From contig JAREIK010003411.1 of assembly GCA_029783825.1 (NCBI GenBank), positions 1,801,966 to 1,865,965 on the forward strand: DNA of 64,000 nucleotides, read 5' to 3'. Below the pieces are notes generated by a model, which was given only the letters and a program-made list of their open reading frames with translations, did no database searches and had not been told where the DNA came from. Below, in pieces: positions 1 to 13,215 of the stretch; the first letter of the stretch is position 1, and each line of letters opens with the position of its first letter. The translations under genes were made by a program, and so were the position numbers. This stretch comes from Sapria himalayana. Taxonomy: Eukaryota; Streptophyta; Magnoliopsida; Malpighiales; Rafflesiaceae.

Positions 1-2310
1 TCACAATCTCATATCTTTTAGACAACTTCATAAATTATTCTTGATGGTTGTTTCGTATGTACACTTTTATTCACCGGTATCAAGTATCATAAAGGCCAAC
101 AATTAATAGAGTTTGTAAGCATTTGTATTTTCAGCTTCATGGGCATCATCCCTACATATTTAACATATTATTCTCAAGTTTCATAGATGGAAACTACATG
201 AGAAAAAGCAACTTGCAAATATTTGTCACCATCTTGTGTGTCACCACACACTCATGCATATTTTGAGGATTGCCGATCACCATCCTCCTCAATGATGATG
301 TGGCTCTCACACTAAAGAAAAATCTCTTATGAAAATATTTTATATTATATCTATCATAATCAAAAAACTAGTTCTTTTAAAATATGTGTAATGGATTGAT
401 ATATAAAAATATTCATACTTTTACCTTCATAAGTATCGTACTCATGATGATTAACACACCCAAATTTTGAGGTTTAACATATAAATTTATCTCAAACATC
501 ACAATCAAAAGAGCTATTACTTTCTTCCTGCCATATGTCCGAGTAAACCTCATGATTTATCTCTCACCATCCATTACAATGATCTTGCACAAACTTACTA
601 ATAGTCAAAATTCTAGTTCAAGTTCAATTTAATAACCATTCATTAATATCCATAACACAACATAACTCATAGACAATCATTCATATATAAAAACTAATAT
701 TCATTTATCTTCAATTACACAAACCCTATACTCATATTATTTTGGTATATATTCTCAAATCTATCCTAGAGATGGAGGGTTTGAGAGTTGTGCCCCCAAC
801 TATAGGAATTATAATATGTCTCATATCTCTTGCTTGTTGTGGAACCTCTTGAGAGAAAAAAATTCAGCATAAGGTTTGGTAATTATCATGACTTTGCTTG
901 TTGTGTGGAGAGAGAAAAGAAGAAGAATGAAAAAGATTTTTCTAAATTTTTCTATCTTCTACTTTTATAATTGGTTGATTGTAGATTACTCTAAGTAAGA
1001 ACACATGACTTTTTGAAGAAAGTCACAATTTCAGCTTTCATCTCTTAAGCTTAAAGTTATGACTCTAGAAAATGGTTATGACTTTGGACTACTTCTCAAT
1101 CTTTCTCCAACACAAAGTCATGACACTAGTAATGATTCTACAACCATGACTTAGGCCTAATGTCTTTGTAACACAAAGTTATGGTAGTGTATAGTGGTCA
1201 CAGCTTCATGCATTTGCTTTATTGTCTTTAATAAAGGGTTACTACACTAGGAAATAACCATGACATATTAAAGGGCTTCTCATATTGATATATGGTCATA
1301 ACACTTTGATAAAACTACAACATTAGTAGTGGTCCTTTTTTATTATTATATGGTCATAATACTGTGATATAGTTATTACATTGAGAAGGTAATGTGTATC
1401 GTATGATCATGGGATTGAAAAATGGCCATGACATAAAAATTATCTTTCATGTATATTCAAATGTATGCGGTGCTATTGGTGGCCATGTCATTGGCCTTCT
1501 TTTCTCTTATATATTATATTCTCTCGATGCTGCAAGAATGTCTTGACACTAGAAATGAGCACAAGCATAAATTAAAGTCATGGCTTTGCCATCCTTTGAT
1601 AAAGAGTTGTAGCCTTGGGAAATGATCATACTCTAATAATGTCCTTTGCAACATTCAGTATCCCAAAGGTCATAGCTATAAATAATTGTTATTACTTTGG
1701 CATGAGTCATTTTGGCTTATTAATTTTTTGTAGCTCAAAAATCATGACTTATTAAAATATCATAGTTGTGACTTGAGACTACCGTGTATAATAAAGATAA
1801 AATTATAATACTTGGACTTGACCATGATCTTGAATACCAATGGATATTTGGCCACTATGACATAGAATTAATGTCATAACCTTTTAAATTTCCTGAGATA
1901 AATATGGATATGACTCCATGATAATATCATAACTACTAAAAATATGGTACATAGTGGAAAAATTTGCTAATGAGTTGGTAGGATCATGATGTATAAAGAT
2001 TTATATGACCAATTAAGTTGAGTATTAACCAAGAATAAATGTCAAAATAATGTAAGACTCATTATTCTATCATCTCTACTAAATATCTTCAAAATTTATT
2101 GATTTTATGACTACTTATCAAAATATACCAAAAATCAAAAGTCATGAAATTAATTTATAATTTCTCTTATTTCATGCCTACACAATATCATAAAGTACTA
2201 AAAGACCTAATAATATTTGATAGTTTGAATAATGAATAAACTTGCATACTAAAATAATTACTCACCCCCAAGTTATAACTTTTCTCTTCATAGCAAAGTC
2301 TTCATCATTT
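1..2310. repeat. Dispersed CATGAC-rich repeat, copy 1
   Basis: This is a non-coding block with a second copy at 22950-25400 and a partial third at 48114-48960. The copies share collinear phrases, for example a TTTGTAAGCATTTGTA word near position 112 and again near 23190, and a GGGCTATTACTTC-type phrase near 510, 23590 and 48715. From about 1000 to 1950 it is made of diverged units in which CATGAC or GTCATGAC recurs every 40-100 bases, often followed by CTTTGG or ACTAG. No long open frame exists on either strand. The two full copies flank the CACTA element in direct orientation. It may be a long LTR or the non-coding part of a retroelement, but I could not find LTR ends. Confidence 0.7.
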
Positions 2311-2496
2311 CTAAAAATTACTACAACTAGGTTTGAGTATCATAAAGTCTAAAAAGTAATGGAATAACTACAAGTGAACATGTTGAAAATCATGGTGGAG
2401 TTTGAGTTCCATAACTATACTTATGGATCATTGAATGCATATTGTCATTTATGTGATAGATATGGTGTTTATTGCATCACACATGCAAAAAATAAA

Positions 2497-2514
2497 TTTG
2501 GGTTGCCTCCCAAG
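2497..2514 (-). other. Gypsy-like GGGAGGCAACCCA signature
   Basis: The plus strand reads TTTGGGTTGCCTCCCAAG. Read on the minus strand it contains GGGAGGCAACCCA, a phrase often found between the coding region and the 3' LTR of plant Ty3/gypsy elements (Athila/Tat type). This suggests that the repeat at 1-2310 could be a minus-strand LTR. The evidence is one short motif and family knowledge, so the assignment is weak. Confidence 0.35.
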
Positions 2515-2927
2515 CTATACTATATTTAATATCAATAGCTAGACTATCAAAACTCATTTTCATCCATTGAAGATCTATGATGTCTATGCTATCTTTTTAA
2601 TATATTATTTTATTTTCTTATTTTTTGTTTCTTTCTTTAGGTTGTCTTTAGCTACACTTGTTTCTTGGGATTTTATATCATTGGATGCCACGACCTTAGT
2701 GAATGTCATGGCTCTTTATTTTGAGTGAAGCCTCGACTTTGACTTGTAGTTTTTTTTGTCATTTTCATTTTGTCACTCCTAAATTGTGGCATTGTGCATA
2801 GCCACAACTTTGTTATTTAGCTTCTAATGGATTAATTTATTTTATATCACCAAAGTCATAGCATTGGCATGGAATTTTTGTTATGCTACCTAATTTTATT
2901 AGTTAGGTGATCAATGTGATCTACAAA

Positions 2928-3412
2928 CACTACAAGAAAATATTAATTTAGCTAGGGAATTTTAGCTAGGAATCAATCCCTAGCTAAATTGTGAGGGATT
3001 AGCTAGGGAATAGCAAGAGATTTATGATTTTTCTTTTAAAAAAAATAGCAACGGATTAGCGACGGAAAATCTTTCATAAATTCCGCTCAAGAAAAGCAAT
3101 GGATTTAGCTACGGATTTAGCGATGGATCAACGACGAAAACTTTTCATAAATCCACTCAAGAAAAGTGATGATTTAGCGATAGATTTTAGTGATGGAATA
3201 TCCCTAGCTAATAAAAGCCTAAACTTAGTGACGAATTTAGCGACAAATTTTTCCTAGCTAATAAAATCCGTGATTTAGCTATGTATTTAACGACGGATTT
3301 TTCATAGCTAATAAAATCCATAGTTTATTTACGGATTTAGCGATGGATTTTTCCTAGCTAATAAAATTTGTAATTTAGCCACGGATTTAGTGACATAATT
3401 TCCCTAGACAAT
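2928..3412 (+). repeat. CACTA left terminus and subterminal repeat array
   Basis: The terminal CACTACAAGAAAA is followed by about 470 bases in which two words recur in both orientations: TAGCTAGGGA (also as TCCCTAGCTA) and TTTAGCGACGGATTT or decayed forms of it, with linking TTCCTAGCTAATAAAAT. Many are arranged head-to-head, for example AGCTAGGAATCAATCCCTAGCT near 2962-2984. In this superfamily such arrays are binding sites for the accessory TnpA-type protein that brings the ends together. The same words reappear at 22347-22742 and 57505-57765. Confidence 0.85.
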
Positions 3413-4919
3413 ATTTAATTATTTAATTTTTTTAATTTATTAATAGTTTTAATATTTTATTTAATTTTATTTATTAAATGTATGTTAATAGTCTATAGAT
3501 GAGCAATCCTTGAAAAATACATTCTCCTCGTAAAATCATAAAAAAATTATATTATAAATAAATAATTTAAAAAATATAAAAATACCAAAAAAATACTATT
3601 ATTATGATGTATTAATTTTTTTAAATATTATAAAAAAATTTTTTCTAAAAATTTAAATTAAGAAACTTAAATTTTTGTATTAAAGTAAGAGTAACATTAA
3701 ATAATAAATTCAATAAGTATAATACTTTTTTCCATAATTTAAAAATTAAATTAACATATATTAAAATTTCTACTAATATAAATGTAAATAAATTCATTAT
3801 ATGATAAAATAAAAAATATTTTCAAAAATATTTGAATTGACGAATAAACTAGTATATATTAATATTATTATAAGTAAAAAAAATTTATTATTATAGAAAA
3901 CTTTTAAAAAATAAATAATACAAATTTTGAAAAACTTGAAATATAATAAAAATATAATTTTTTTAATAAAGTTAAAAGAAAATAAATTAATATTTATAAA
4001 TAAATACATAAATATTTGCTCTTACTAAAATTTGTACGAATTAAATAATTGAGTAATATTTTTACTATTAGCTTTTAAGATTAAGTTTTTATTAAAATAA
4101 TAAATATAACTTATTTTAATTATATTCTCACTTTAAGTAATTTTTTGAATTTTAAAAATTATTAATGATATCAAATAATATGAAATTTTATGCCTTTAAA
4201 ATTATTTCATATTATCTTCATAAAAATTAATATGAATTCTTATTAATTTATTACCATAAATTATAAATTTTTATATATTTTTTAATATTAATAGTAATTT
4301 ATAACTCTTAGACGAGTGGTTAAATATGAAGTTTGTTAATTTTGTACCTATTTGATATTTTTTTTATAAGGCTTAACATATTTTTTATAATTGTTTATAT
4401 ATTTATTATTTAATTAATATTATAATAAAAAATTGCAAGGTGTTTATTTTTCATGCGTACCTTGCTACACACACATTAATTTTGTTGAAAAATGTTTGAT
4501 AGTAAATAAAATTAATGAGTCTTTTTGATTATATATATTTTGTTTATTTAATGTTTTAATAATAAAAAATATAAATAATTTGCTAATATATACACTCACT
4601 TGTCGAGACGCGATGATCTTTAACAAGTGAAGCGAACCTCTGCATTCGTCCATCTATCTCTCGACACTGACGCATCAACATATAATCGAGGTTTAAGTTT
4701 TAATTTGTATTTGATTTGAGGTATGTTTTATACATTTATCCTTCATCGATTATCTTGGATTGCTTAATTGAAGATTAAGCTTATGCATATTGATTCTGTT
4801 ATTTATTGTTTCCGAAATTCTTGTACTTTATTCACCCTGGTTTGCTTGGATTGAGTATATATACTTAATCGTATACATACTTCATTCATTTGTGATATAA
4901 TGCATTGTCATTGTGTGAA
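3413..4919. other. AT-rich CACTA interior, no gene seen
   Basis: This stretch is very AT-rich, with long A and T runs. The open frames on both strands have low-complexity F/I/L/N/K/Y composition typical of chance frames. A less AT-rich patch near 4595-4680 holds no recognisable motif. Confidence 0.6.
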
Positions 4920-5257
4920 TTTTGATGGTGCACAGTAGGTATCTCGAATTAATAACTGCTTCAATATACATAACTATATACTATATACAAAAAATAGTAT
5001 ACATAAATATAAGTGTATTTTATATAAGTGTGTTTAAACATAACAATATCTATATAACTATAAAAATAGTATACATAAACTATTTAAACATAACTATATA
5101 TATATAACTATAAAAAAAGTATACATAAACTATTTTAACATAACTATATCTATATAATTCGGATTTCTTATATAAGTGTATTTTACTATATCTATATAAC
5201 TATAATAATAGTATATATAAACATATATATATATATATATATAACACCATATATTTA

Positions 5258-5300
<43 letters not shown>

Positions 5301-5634
5301 ATATAACTATATATAATGTATTTAACAATATGTATATAAACATATTACTATATAAAAATGTATTTATCTACATTAATATATATAATTATATATAAACATT
5401 ATACATAAAAAGTATAAGGTATGATGACTTGATATCTACATCAATATACATAACTATTTATAAATATTATACATAAACATAACTGTATTTTATATAAGTG
5501 TATTTAAATATATCTATACATCAATATGCATGTGTGATATAATTCGAATTTCTTATATAGGTGTATTTTACTATATATATAACTATAAAAATATTATACA
5601 TAAACATTAGTATATATAAATATAATAACGTATA

Positions 5635-5680
<46 letters not shown>

Positions 5681-6130
5681 TTAACAATATGTATATCAAC
5701 ATATTACTATATATAAATGTATTTATTTATATTAATATACATACCTATATATAAATAGTATACATAAACAGTGTATATAAACAATATACAAAAATAGTCT
5801 AAGGTATGCCGACTTGATATCTACATCATTATACATAACTATATTCTATATACATAAACAATATACATAAACATAATTGTATTTTATATAAGTGTATCTA
5901 AACACAACTATACATCAATATGCATGTGTGATATAATTCGAATTTCTTATATAAGTGTATTTTACTATATCTATAACTATAAAAATAGTATACATAAATA
6001 TAACTATATATAAATATAACAACATATATTTAATATACATACATACATACATACATATATACATATATATAAAATAATATGTATATCAACATATTACTAT
6101 ATATAAATGTATTTATCTACATTAATACCT
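4920..6130. repeat. AT-rich satellite array A (TATATAACTATA type) with (TA)n tracts
   Basis: Tandem, diverged units rich in ATAACTATATAT, TATACATAAA and TTTATATAAGTGTATTT recur with a spacing of several hundred bases. For example GATATAATTCGAATTTCTTATA occurs near 5537 and again near 5929, and similar wording near 5153. Pure (TA)n tracts interrupt it near 5222-5243, 5268-5297 and 5640-5667, and a short run of CATA units lies near 6039-6056. No coding potential is visible. Confidence 0.8.
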
Positions 6131-7059
6131 ATACATAGTCATATGTCAAAATATATAAAATTTACATGAAAAAATATATATAAATACATCTACAACATGT
6201 ATAACTACATGCTTCAGAAACTTAATATCCATTCATATCATTCATCTCATTCATACATGTTTTTTTATAAATTGTATAAATCTTTATCATTTTCTCATAT
6301 ATTTCCAGAACTTAAATTTAATTATTTAAATCTTAAATAATTTTTTATTATATTTTTATATGTTTGTATAAATCATTATGATTTAATATGTTTAGGGTTT
6401 GTATTTTTGTTTCACTTAATATCTTTCAACTAAAATTGATTTCTAATAAAATGTTAATTTGTTAAAATTCATTTTGTAATTTTCAAAACAAATATCAATA
6501 TGTTTGTGTAATAAATATTATAAAAAATTTTTAAAATATATATTTGATGTAGTCTCACATTAATTTTGAGAAGAAAAATACTTGAGCACATAAATATTAA
6601 CATGTTCCACAAATTCATGAGAGTAGGAGCAAAAAGTGACATTATTATAAGATACAACTAATCTCCCATCTATAACCCTTTTCCTAAAAATTTGATCAGA
6701 GTAATACTTGCAATGATAAAGGTTCATTCAATACTAAATACCATGGTGTTACATTTTCATTCAATACTTTATTTTTTCAAATAAAAAATTTATTGAATAT
6801 CTTCTTCAACAACTCTTTTATCTTCTTTTTCTTATCTAATATCTCTAGTTCAAACTATTGTAATAGTTAAATCCATCAAATCAATCTAGGGCTAACATCT
6901 TACTTTTCTATGAGATATTTGATTATAGAATATTTAGTATATACTATGACTCTGGTCTCCACTAAATATAATATTAATTTGTCAAAAGAAAAGATTGTTG
7001 ATACAAGTTCTTTCTCTATAATGGTTTAATTCAATTAGGCATTTTAGAGTGTGTTGTTA

Positions 7060-7590
7060 TCATAGTATATGATAACTATTTATAAATAATTGTATAACTA
7101 TATAAAACTCTTCATAATTATATTTAATTATATTTGTAACTATGTAAAGTAATTTTTTAACTATATTAATAACTATATATAACTATTTTTTAAACTATAT
7201 AATATTTTATAACTATATGAGTAATTCTATATAACTATATTTTTAACAAAATATAATATATGTATAATAATATATAACTATATATAATTGAATTTTACTA
7301 TACGTATAACTATAAAAATACTATATATAACTATATCTTTAACTACATACATATTTATAACTATATGTGTATAATTATATATAAATATTTGTATATCTAT
7401 GTAATACTCTATATACTTAAATATAACTATATTTGTATCTATGTATTCATATAATTAAATTTATATATTTATTTATAACTTTGTATATATTTATGCATAA
7501 CTACTTATAACTACTTCTATGAATATATTTATATATAATTATATGTTTAACTATATATAACTCTATTTTTAATTAAATATACTATAGGTA
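7060..7590. repeat. AT-rich satellite array B, ends next to ARF1 copy
   Basis: Further satellite of the TATATAACTATA type, with phrases such as GTATAACTATATAAAACTC and TTTATAACTTTGTATATATTTATG that also occur at 11690-13215 and 48965-50340. The array stops about 130 bases before the ARF1-like reading frame, and the sequence then changes abruptly to mixed-composition DNA that resembles a transcript leader. Confidence 0.8.
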
Positions 7591-7716
7591 TAAAAACATA
7601 TATAGGTTGACCTCCCTCTCTGGTGACCATCTCTTGAGGTCTATTGATTCTTTATTTTTCTCTCATCAGATCTCTTTACTGCCATATAACAAAGGGATTG
7701 AGATTTAGTAGAAGAA

Positions 7717-8262
7717 ATGGGGTTTACGTTCACAAAGTTGTTCAGCAAGCTGTTTGCCAACAAGGAAATGAGGATTTTGATGCTAGGTCTTGATGCTGGT
7801 GGAAAGACAACCATTCTATATAAGTTGAAGCTTGGTGAAATTGTCACCACAATTCTTACTATTGTCTTCAATGTAGAGACTGTTAAATACAAAAACATCA
7901 ATTTCAGTATGTGGGATATTGGGGGTCAAGACAAGATTCACCCTTTCTAGAGGGATTACTTCCAAAATACCCAAGGTCTCATATTTTTGGTGGACATCAA
8001 TGACAAAGATCGAGTAGTTGAAGCTAGAGATGAGTTGCATAGGATGCTAAATGAGGAAAAGCTTCGAGATGTAGTTTTGCTGGTGTTTACCAATAAGCAA
8101 GATCTTCCTAATGCGATGAATGCATCTGAAATTACTGATAAGCTATGACTTCACTCTCTTCTCCAACGCCATTGGCACATTCGAAGCCCCTATGCTACCT
8201 CTGGTGAGGACCTATACGAGGGTCTTGATTGGATTTCCAATTACATTGCCAGCAAATCATAA
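7717..8262 (+). pseudogene. ARF1-like small GTPase, intronless retrocopy with two stops
   Basis: The 182-codon frame has exactly the length of plant ARF1 (181 residues plus stop) and no net frameshift. In order it shows the myristoylation-type start [13 protein letters not shown], the P-loop GLDAGGKTT (about 24-32), a switch I region (ETVKYKNI), switch [11 protein letters not shown] (about 66-74), the guanine-specificity motif NKQD (about 126-129) and a C-terminal [12 protein letters not shown] end. In-frame stops replace Trp78 (TAG at 7948-7950) and the Gly at codon 144 (TGA at 8146-8148). Several conserved residues are altered, such as Pro-to-Leu in the TTIPTIGFN region. ARF1 recruits coats to Golgi membranes when bound to GTP. 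Plant ARF1 genes contain introns and this copy has none, so it is a processed copy. It lies inside the CACTA element directly after a satellite array. It is very unlikely to make a working GTPase. Confidence 0.93.
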
Positions 8263-10980
8263 ATAATTTTAGCAGAATTAGGCAAACTTTGTTGACATAT
8301 CTGGATGTGGATCTAATCTTTGCCTATTTTGCTTGAGTTGTGTTCTCTTTTATAAACTATTTATTTTTGTTCTTTGAAATGATTTTCATAAAATTTAAAT
8401 CATTTAATTTAGATATATGATTAATTGATAAAAACTTATTAATCTAATAATATGAAATGATTAATTTGATAAAATTTAAAACTTTTTTACCCATATAGTT
8501 TTTATAAAAGTCTATTTCTCTAAAAAATAAGAAAATGGTACCTGGTAATATAAAGTGCAAAAAAACATGGTTGATTGATTTTTTGGCTAATTTTAAAATG
8601 TGATTATGCTAATATGCATTTATAACTCTCATGAGAAATAATTTTAAGATATATGAGACATATGATATTTTCAATGAAATTTGAAATATTTGGAAAAATA
8701 TATTTTTTGGATATGGAGTCTTGAGGTGACTATTAGTCTTGACAAGGACATGAAGTCTCTGAAATAATATTCATGAAAGCAAGGATTAGATATGCAATTG
8801 GGAGAACGACCCTTATCCCATTGTGCACTTGTGGTGAAGTTTCACTCTATGAAGGCGGTGGTTGCAAGGCTAGAAACTAGTAAATCTCTCATGAATCTTC
8901 AGATCATATGAGTGATTATGTGTGTTTCCTAGTGGAGATGAAAGTTATTTACATATTATTTATGTTTGTGATAATATGATGAGAATTAAAAAATTTGTAT
9001 TTTTAGAATTTACATATTATGGTTTCATAAATGTATATGTATAAACATATGTTTTAATGTTTCAAAATTTATTCTTAAACTCTTGAATTGTATATTGGAA
9101 ATATATATGTAGTTATGAAAGCAAAACATGGATTTTTCGAAATTTTATCGAGATTTTTTTTGTCGAGCATTGGTTGCTCTCCCCTATTTTTCATATGTGG
9201 AGAAAATATTTATGGTCAAACCTAATTTGGAAGCTTCAAATATATATAAATATTTTGGTGGAACATTTAGATGTGTTTTTTTGAAACCTTTTTATGTATT
9301 CATGTTCTAACTTAAGGTTTCTTGATGTATAAATGTCTGTGTTTTTTCAAGTTAATATTTTTTGAAATTTTATTATATTATGATTGCTCACTCGTTTTCA
9401 TGTGAATATAATGGTTTATACACATTATGATATTTTCTAAAATTTGATTAGTTTTAAATGGCTAATATGAGATATCTTAACCTATATTTTTAATTGCCTT
9501 TCACTGAATATTTGAGGTTGTGGGTATTTTAAAATGGTACTAACATGGGAGGTGAGATCGGAAAAAGTTGATGACTTGTCTGTAGCTTTCTATAGACATA
9601 TATTTTATAAATTCATTTATTTTGGATCAAAAGTTTAAAAAAACTCCCTTTCATTACATATACTATACTTTATAAGTAATTTATAAAAATTGTAAAAACT
9701 TATGATTAAAAAAGCAAAAACATCTAATATTGGAATTTAAAGTATTTTAAATTCTATAAAATTTAACTAATCAAACTAAGCATATCACAGTCTCTGAATG
9801 AGAGTGCCCTAGGATCATGATAATAAACCCCTGTGCAATGTCATCCTTAAATTATTCTGAGTCATTATAAACTCATTATGTACTCATATCAAACAATTAC
9901 TTCTCAATGTTGTCTGAGCCACTTGTATTTATTGTATGATCAATAATTGAAAAGTTAATTCGTCCATCTATTTATATTGCACCATAAAAGAAAGATTTAT
10001 TATGATTCCTATGGCTAGAATGATTTATATTCATTTCATGCTAGCTTAATAGCCACCGGAGGGATAACATTTCATAAGTCATATGAGAGTTGATTATATT
10101 CATTCTAGCACCATAATTAGATTACGTTTCTAATTTGAACCAAAGAAAAGAGATTATAAATTTAATTTGAAAAATAGACTCAGCCACTTACATGATTTGT
10201 ACGCCATATGATCATTTTTTTATATATTATATCTTAACTTTTTAATATTTCTAAATTGTTTGTAGGAATGCAAGTCGACAGTTTAAGAGCCAACCTAAAC
10301 CCAAGCTAAATCCAACACATCAACCTACATTATGTTCAAATCCCTTGTAAGGGACTAAGTATAGAACTATTCATCATGTATAATGAAAATAATAAATCAA
10401 GATTTTATTATTGTTTTGGATGGCACAACAAAGAAGCTTGAACAAAGAGACCTTGATTATGATATCGCATAAAGGTATTTTGTAAGTTTTTGAGTTGATC
10501 ACATAGTAATTAAGGAAATATAAAAAATAAATTAGTGATCAAGAATAATTAATAGTCTTGGAAAGGAGCCAAAAAATCCAAATTATCGAGAGAAAAAAGA
10601 ACATGAAAATAGAGTAGGCTTATAGCTCTTAAGTAGCAATTACATGCATAACAAGAAATCCAAATCATTCTAATCTTCAAATAGAAAAAAAAAATTAGGC
10701 CTGTATCTCTTAATTTACAAAAAAAAATAACAAAAACAATTTAATATTATCCATTGATACCACTAAAAGGAAGAAATATTACTTTGAGAAGTAATTTCTT
10801 AAATTAGTTCAATTTCAGAATTTTATTAAATAGATTTTCTTGACAATGAAAGTACTATTCTTTTTATTTTGTTGCTTCCAAAAACAGCACTAACTTTTAT
10901 CTAATTTTGAAAAAAAAATGGAATTCCTCCACAACACTAATAATAATAATAATAATACTTAATATTTTCATCCTTAATCT
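8263..10980. other. CACTA interior without recognised gene
   Basis: The first 100 bases may be ARF1 3'-UTR; no poly(A) tail or target duplication of a retrocopy is evident. The rest is AT-rich with scattered mixed-composition patches (8700-8950, 9780-10140). A 60-codon frame at 9128-9310 starting MDFSKFYRDFFCRA has no recognised relatives and I do not call it a gene. Confidence 0.55.
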
Positions 10981-11005
10981 ACACACACACACACACACAC
11001 ACACA
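10981..11005. repeat. (AC)n microsatellite
   Basis: About 12 perfect AC dinucleotides, immediately beside the fold-back element that follows. Confidence 0.95.
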
Positions 11006-11008
11006 TAA

Positions 11009-11398
11009 TAGATAATTATGTTATGGAATCCAAAATAAAAAATATCTATGATTTGGGTTATATTTTAGTACCTAAATTTAGATACTCATAATTATCCCAA
11101 TATAATTAAAAAAAATATTATACATAAACTCATTTCTGCTTACTCAGTATGCAAAAACGAGTTTATGCATATGTTTATGCATACAGTGTATGTATAAACT
11201 CTATATGCATATGCTTTTGTTTATGAAAAAATGAGTTTCTACATAAACTCATATGCATATTTGAGTATATGCATATCGTATGAATAAAGGAAGGTAATTA
11301 TTAGTATAGGAATTTGGAAGACCCAAATCATAAATATTTTGGATTTGAGTCCCCAAATGTTATATTAAAATTAAAAATTGTAATAAAACATAATTATT
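11009..11398. mobile_element. Fold-back or MITE-like element, about 390 bp
   Basis: The two arms are imperfect inverted repeats. The left arm (about 11012-11097) runs from ATAATTATGTTATGGAATCC through ATGATTTGGGTTATA to ACTCATAATTATCC. The right arm (about 11293-11395), read in reverse complement, gives the same order: ATAATTATGTTTT, CCAAAATATTTATGATTTGGG and CTAATAATTACC. The centre (11140-11280) has shorter palindromic words built on TATGCATA and AAACTCATATGCATA. There is no coding sequence. Its size and structure fit a non-autonomous MITE nested in the CACTA element. I could not settle the target duplication. Confidence 0.65.
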
Positions 11399-11689
11399 TT
11401 CATTTTGGGGTCCCCTTAACATTTTTTCCTATAACATTATAACTTTTATCTACTTTTGATGCCTTGAAATGCATCAACTTTGTTTATCTCACAAAAGTTT
11501 TTAAAAAATTTAAATCTAAAATAATAGTTTCAGAATTCAAAAATCAATATTTGATTCTCATAGGGTTTACCAATATATACTTCTTCAAAGAAAAATGATA
11601 GGTTCAAACCCAGGGCTTACACACTTTTAATGATGCCACCAACCATCCAGCTAGTAACTTTTTAGAAATCTTGGATTCAAAAATCTTTA

Positions 11690-12517
11690 TCATGATAAAA
11701 CAAGTAGGATTTGATTATTTTATGTACTTAGAATTATGATTATATGTGTAAATATATGTATATCCACATGTAACTATATTTATAATAAAATATATAATAA
11801 CACACAAAATTATATCTAACCATATATGCATATAACTATGTATAAATATTTGTATAACTACATAACACTCTACAACATTAAATATAACTCTATTTATAAC
11901 TATGTATACATATATGTAAATCTATATATTTATTTAAAACTTTATATATTTATGTATAACTATTTGTATGAATATATTTATATATAACTATATGTTTAAA
12001 TAAAAAAAATATTAATAGCTATATATACTATATATATAATAACATATAACTATAAATAATTGTATCTTATTATGTATATAACTATAAAAAGTTTATACAT
12101 AACTATATTTAAATAATTTACATCTTATATTTAATATACATTTGTATATATTAGTATATTAAAATGTATTTTACTATATCTATACCTATACATATCTATA
12201 TGTATAAATATATAAAATTATATGAATAAATATATATACCTACATGTTTAAATATAAGTATAACTATATGGGTAACTATATATATAATCACATGTAACTA
12301 TATTTATAATTACATGTAATAAAACATAAAACATTATGTTTAATTATATGTGTATAACTATATATAAATATTTGTAAAACTAAATAAAACTTTATATAAT
12401 TAAATATAACTATATTTTTAACTATATATATATATATGTATACATATATGTAAATCTATATATTTGTTTATAACATTGTATATATTTATGTATAATAACT
12501 ATATATAACTACTTGTA

Positions 12518-12570
<53 letters not shown>

Positions 12571-13215
12571 TATACATATAATATATAAATTTTTATAACT
12601 AAATGTTTAACGATATATAAATTTTTATAACTATATATATTATATGTATAATAACATTTAACTATAAAAATTTCTATCTTACTATATGTATAACTATAAA
12701 AACTTTATACATAACTATATTTAAATATATAATTGACAACATATATTTAATGTACATTTTTATATATTAGTATAAAAAATGTATTTTACTATATCCATAC
12801 CTATACATAACTATATGTATAAATATATGAAATTATATGAAAAAATATATATACATACATGTATAAATATTAGTTTAACTATATGTGTAACTATATGTAT
12901 ACCACATGTACCTATATTTATAATTATATGTATAAAAACATACAACATAATGTTTAAGTAAATGTGTATAACTATATATAAATATTTGTATAACTATAAA
13001 AAACTCTATATAAATAAATATAACTTTATTTTTAATTATGAATACATATATGTATACATATATGTAAATCTATATAATTATTTATAACTTTGTATACATT
13101 TATTTATATTTACTTATAACTAATTGTATGCATATATCTATATATAATTATATGTTTAACTATATGTAACTATTTATAACTACAATTACTATATGTATCC
13201 TAACATATAATTATA
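11690..13215. repeat. AT-rich satellite array C, higher-order units
   Basis: At least two to three successive units share long collinear blocks: GTGTATAACTATATATAAATATTTGTA occurs near 11829, 12350 and 12963, followed each time by an ACTCTA/ACTTTATATAAT phrase, an ATACATATATGTAAATCTATATA phrase and a TTATAACTTTGTATA phrase. The spacing between the later two is about 610 bases. A (TA)n tract lies at 12521-12562. The same higher-order unit occurs at 48965-50340. Confidence 0.85.

Noticed and set aside
4920..6130. Regular repeated units as a CRISPR-like array
   Set aside because: The units are AT-rich, diverged, without unique spacers, and the DNA is from a plant nucleus; this is satellite DNA.
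7641..8040. Minus-strand frames of 74-86 codons opposite the ARF1 copy
   Set aside because: They are antisense shadows of the ARF1-like sequence.
9128..9310. Possible 60-residue gene starting MDFSKFYRDFF
   Set aside because: No recognised relatives, high Phe content and AT-rich context inside a transposon; most likely a chance frame.
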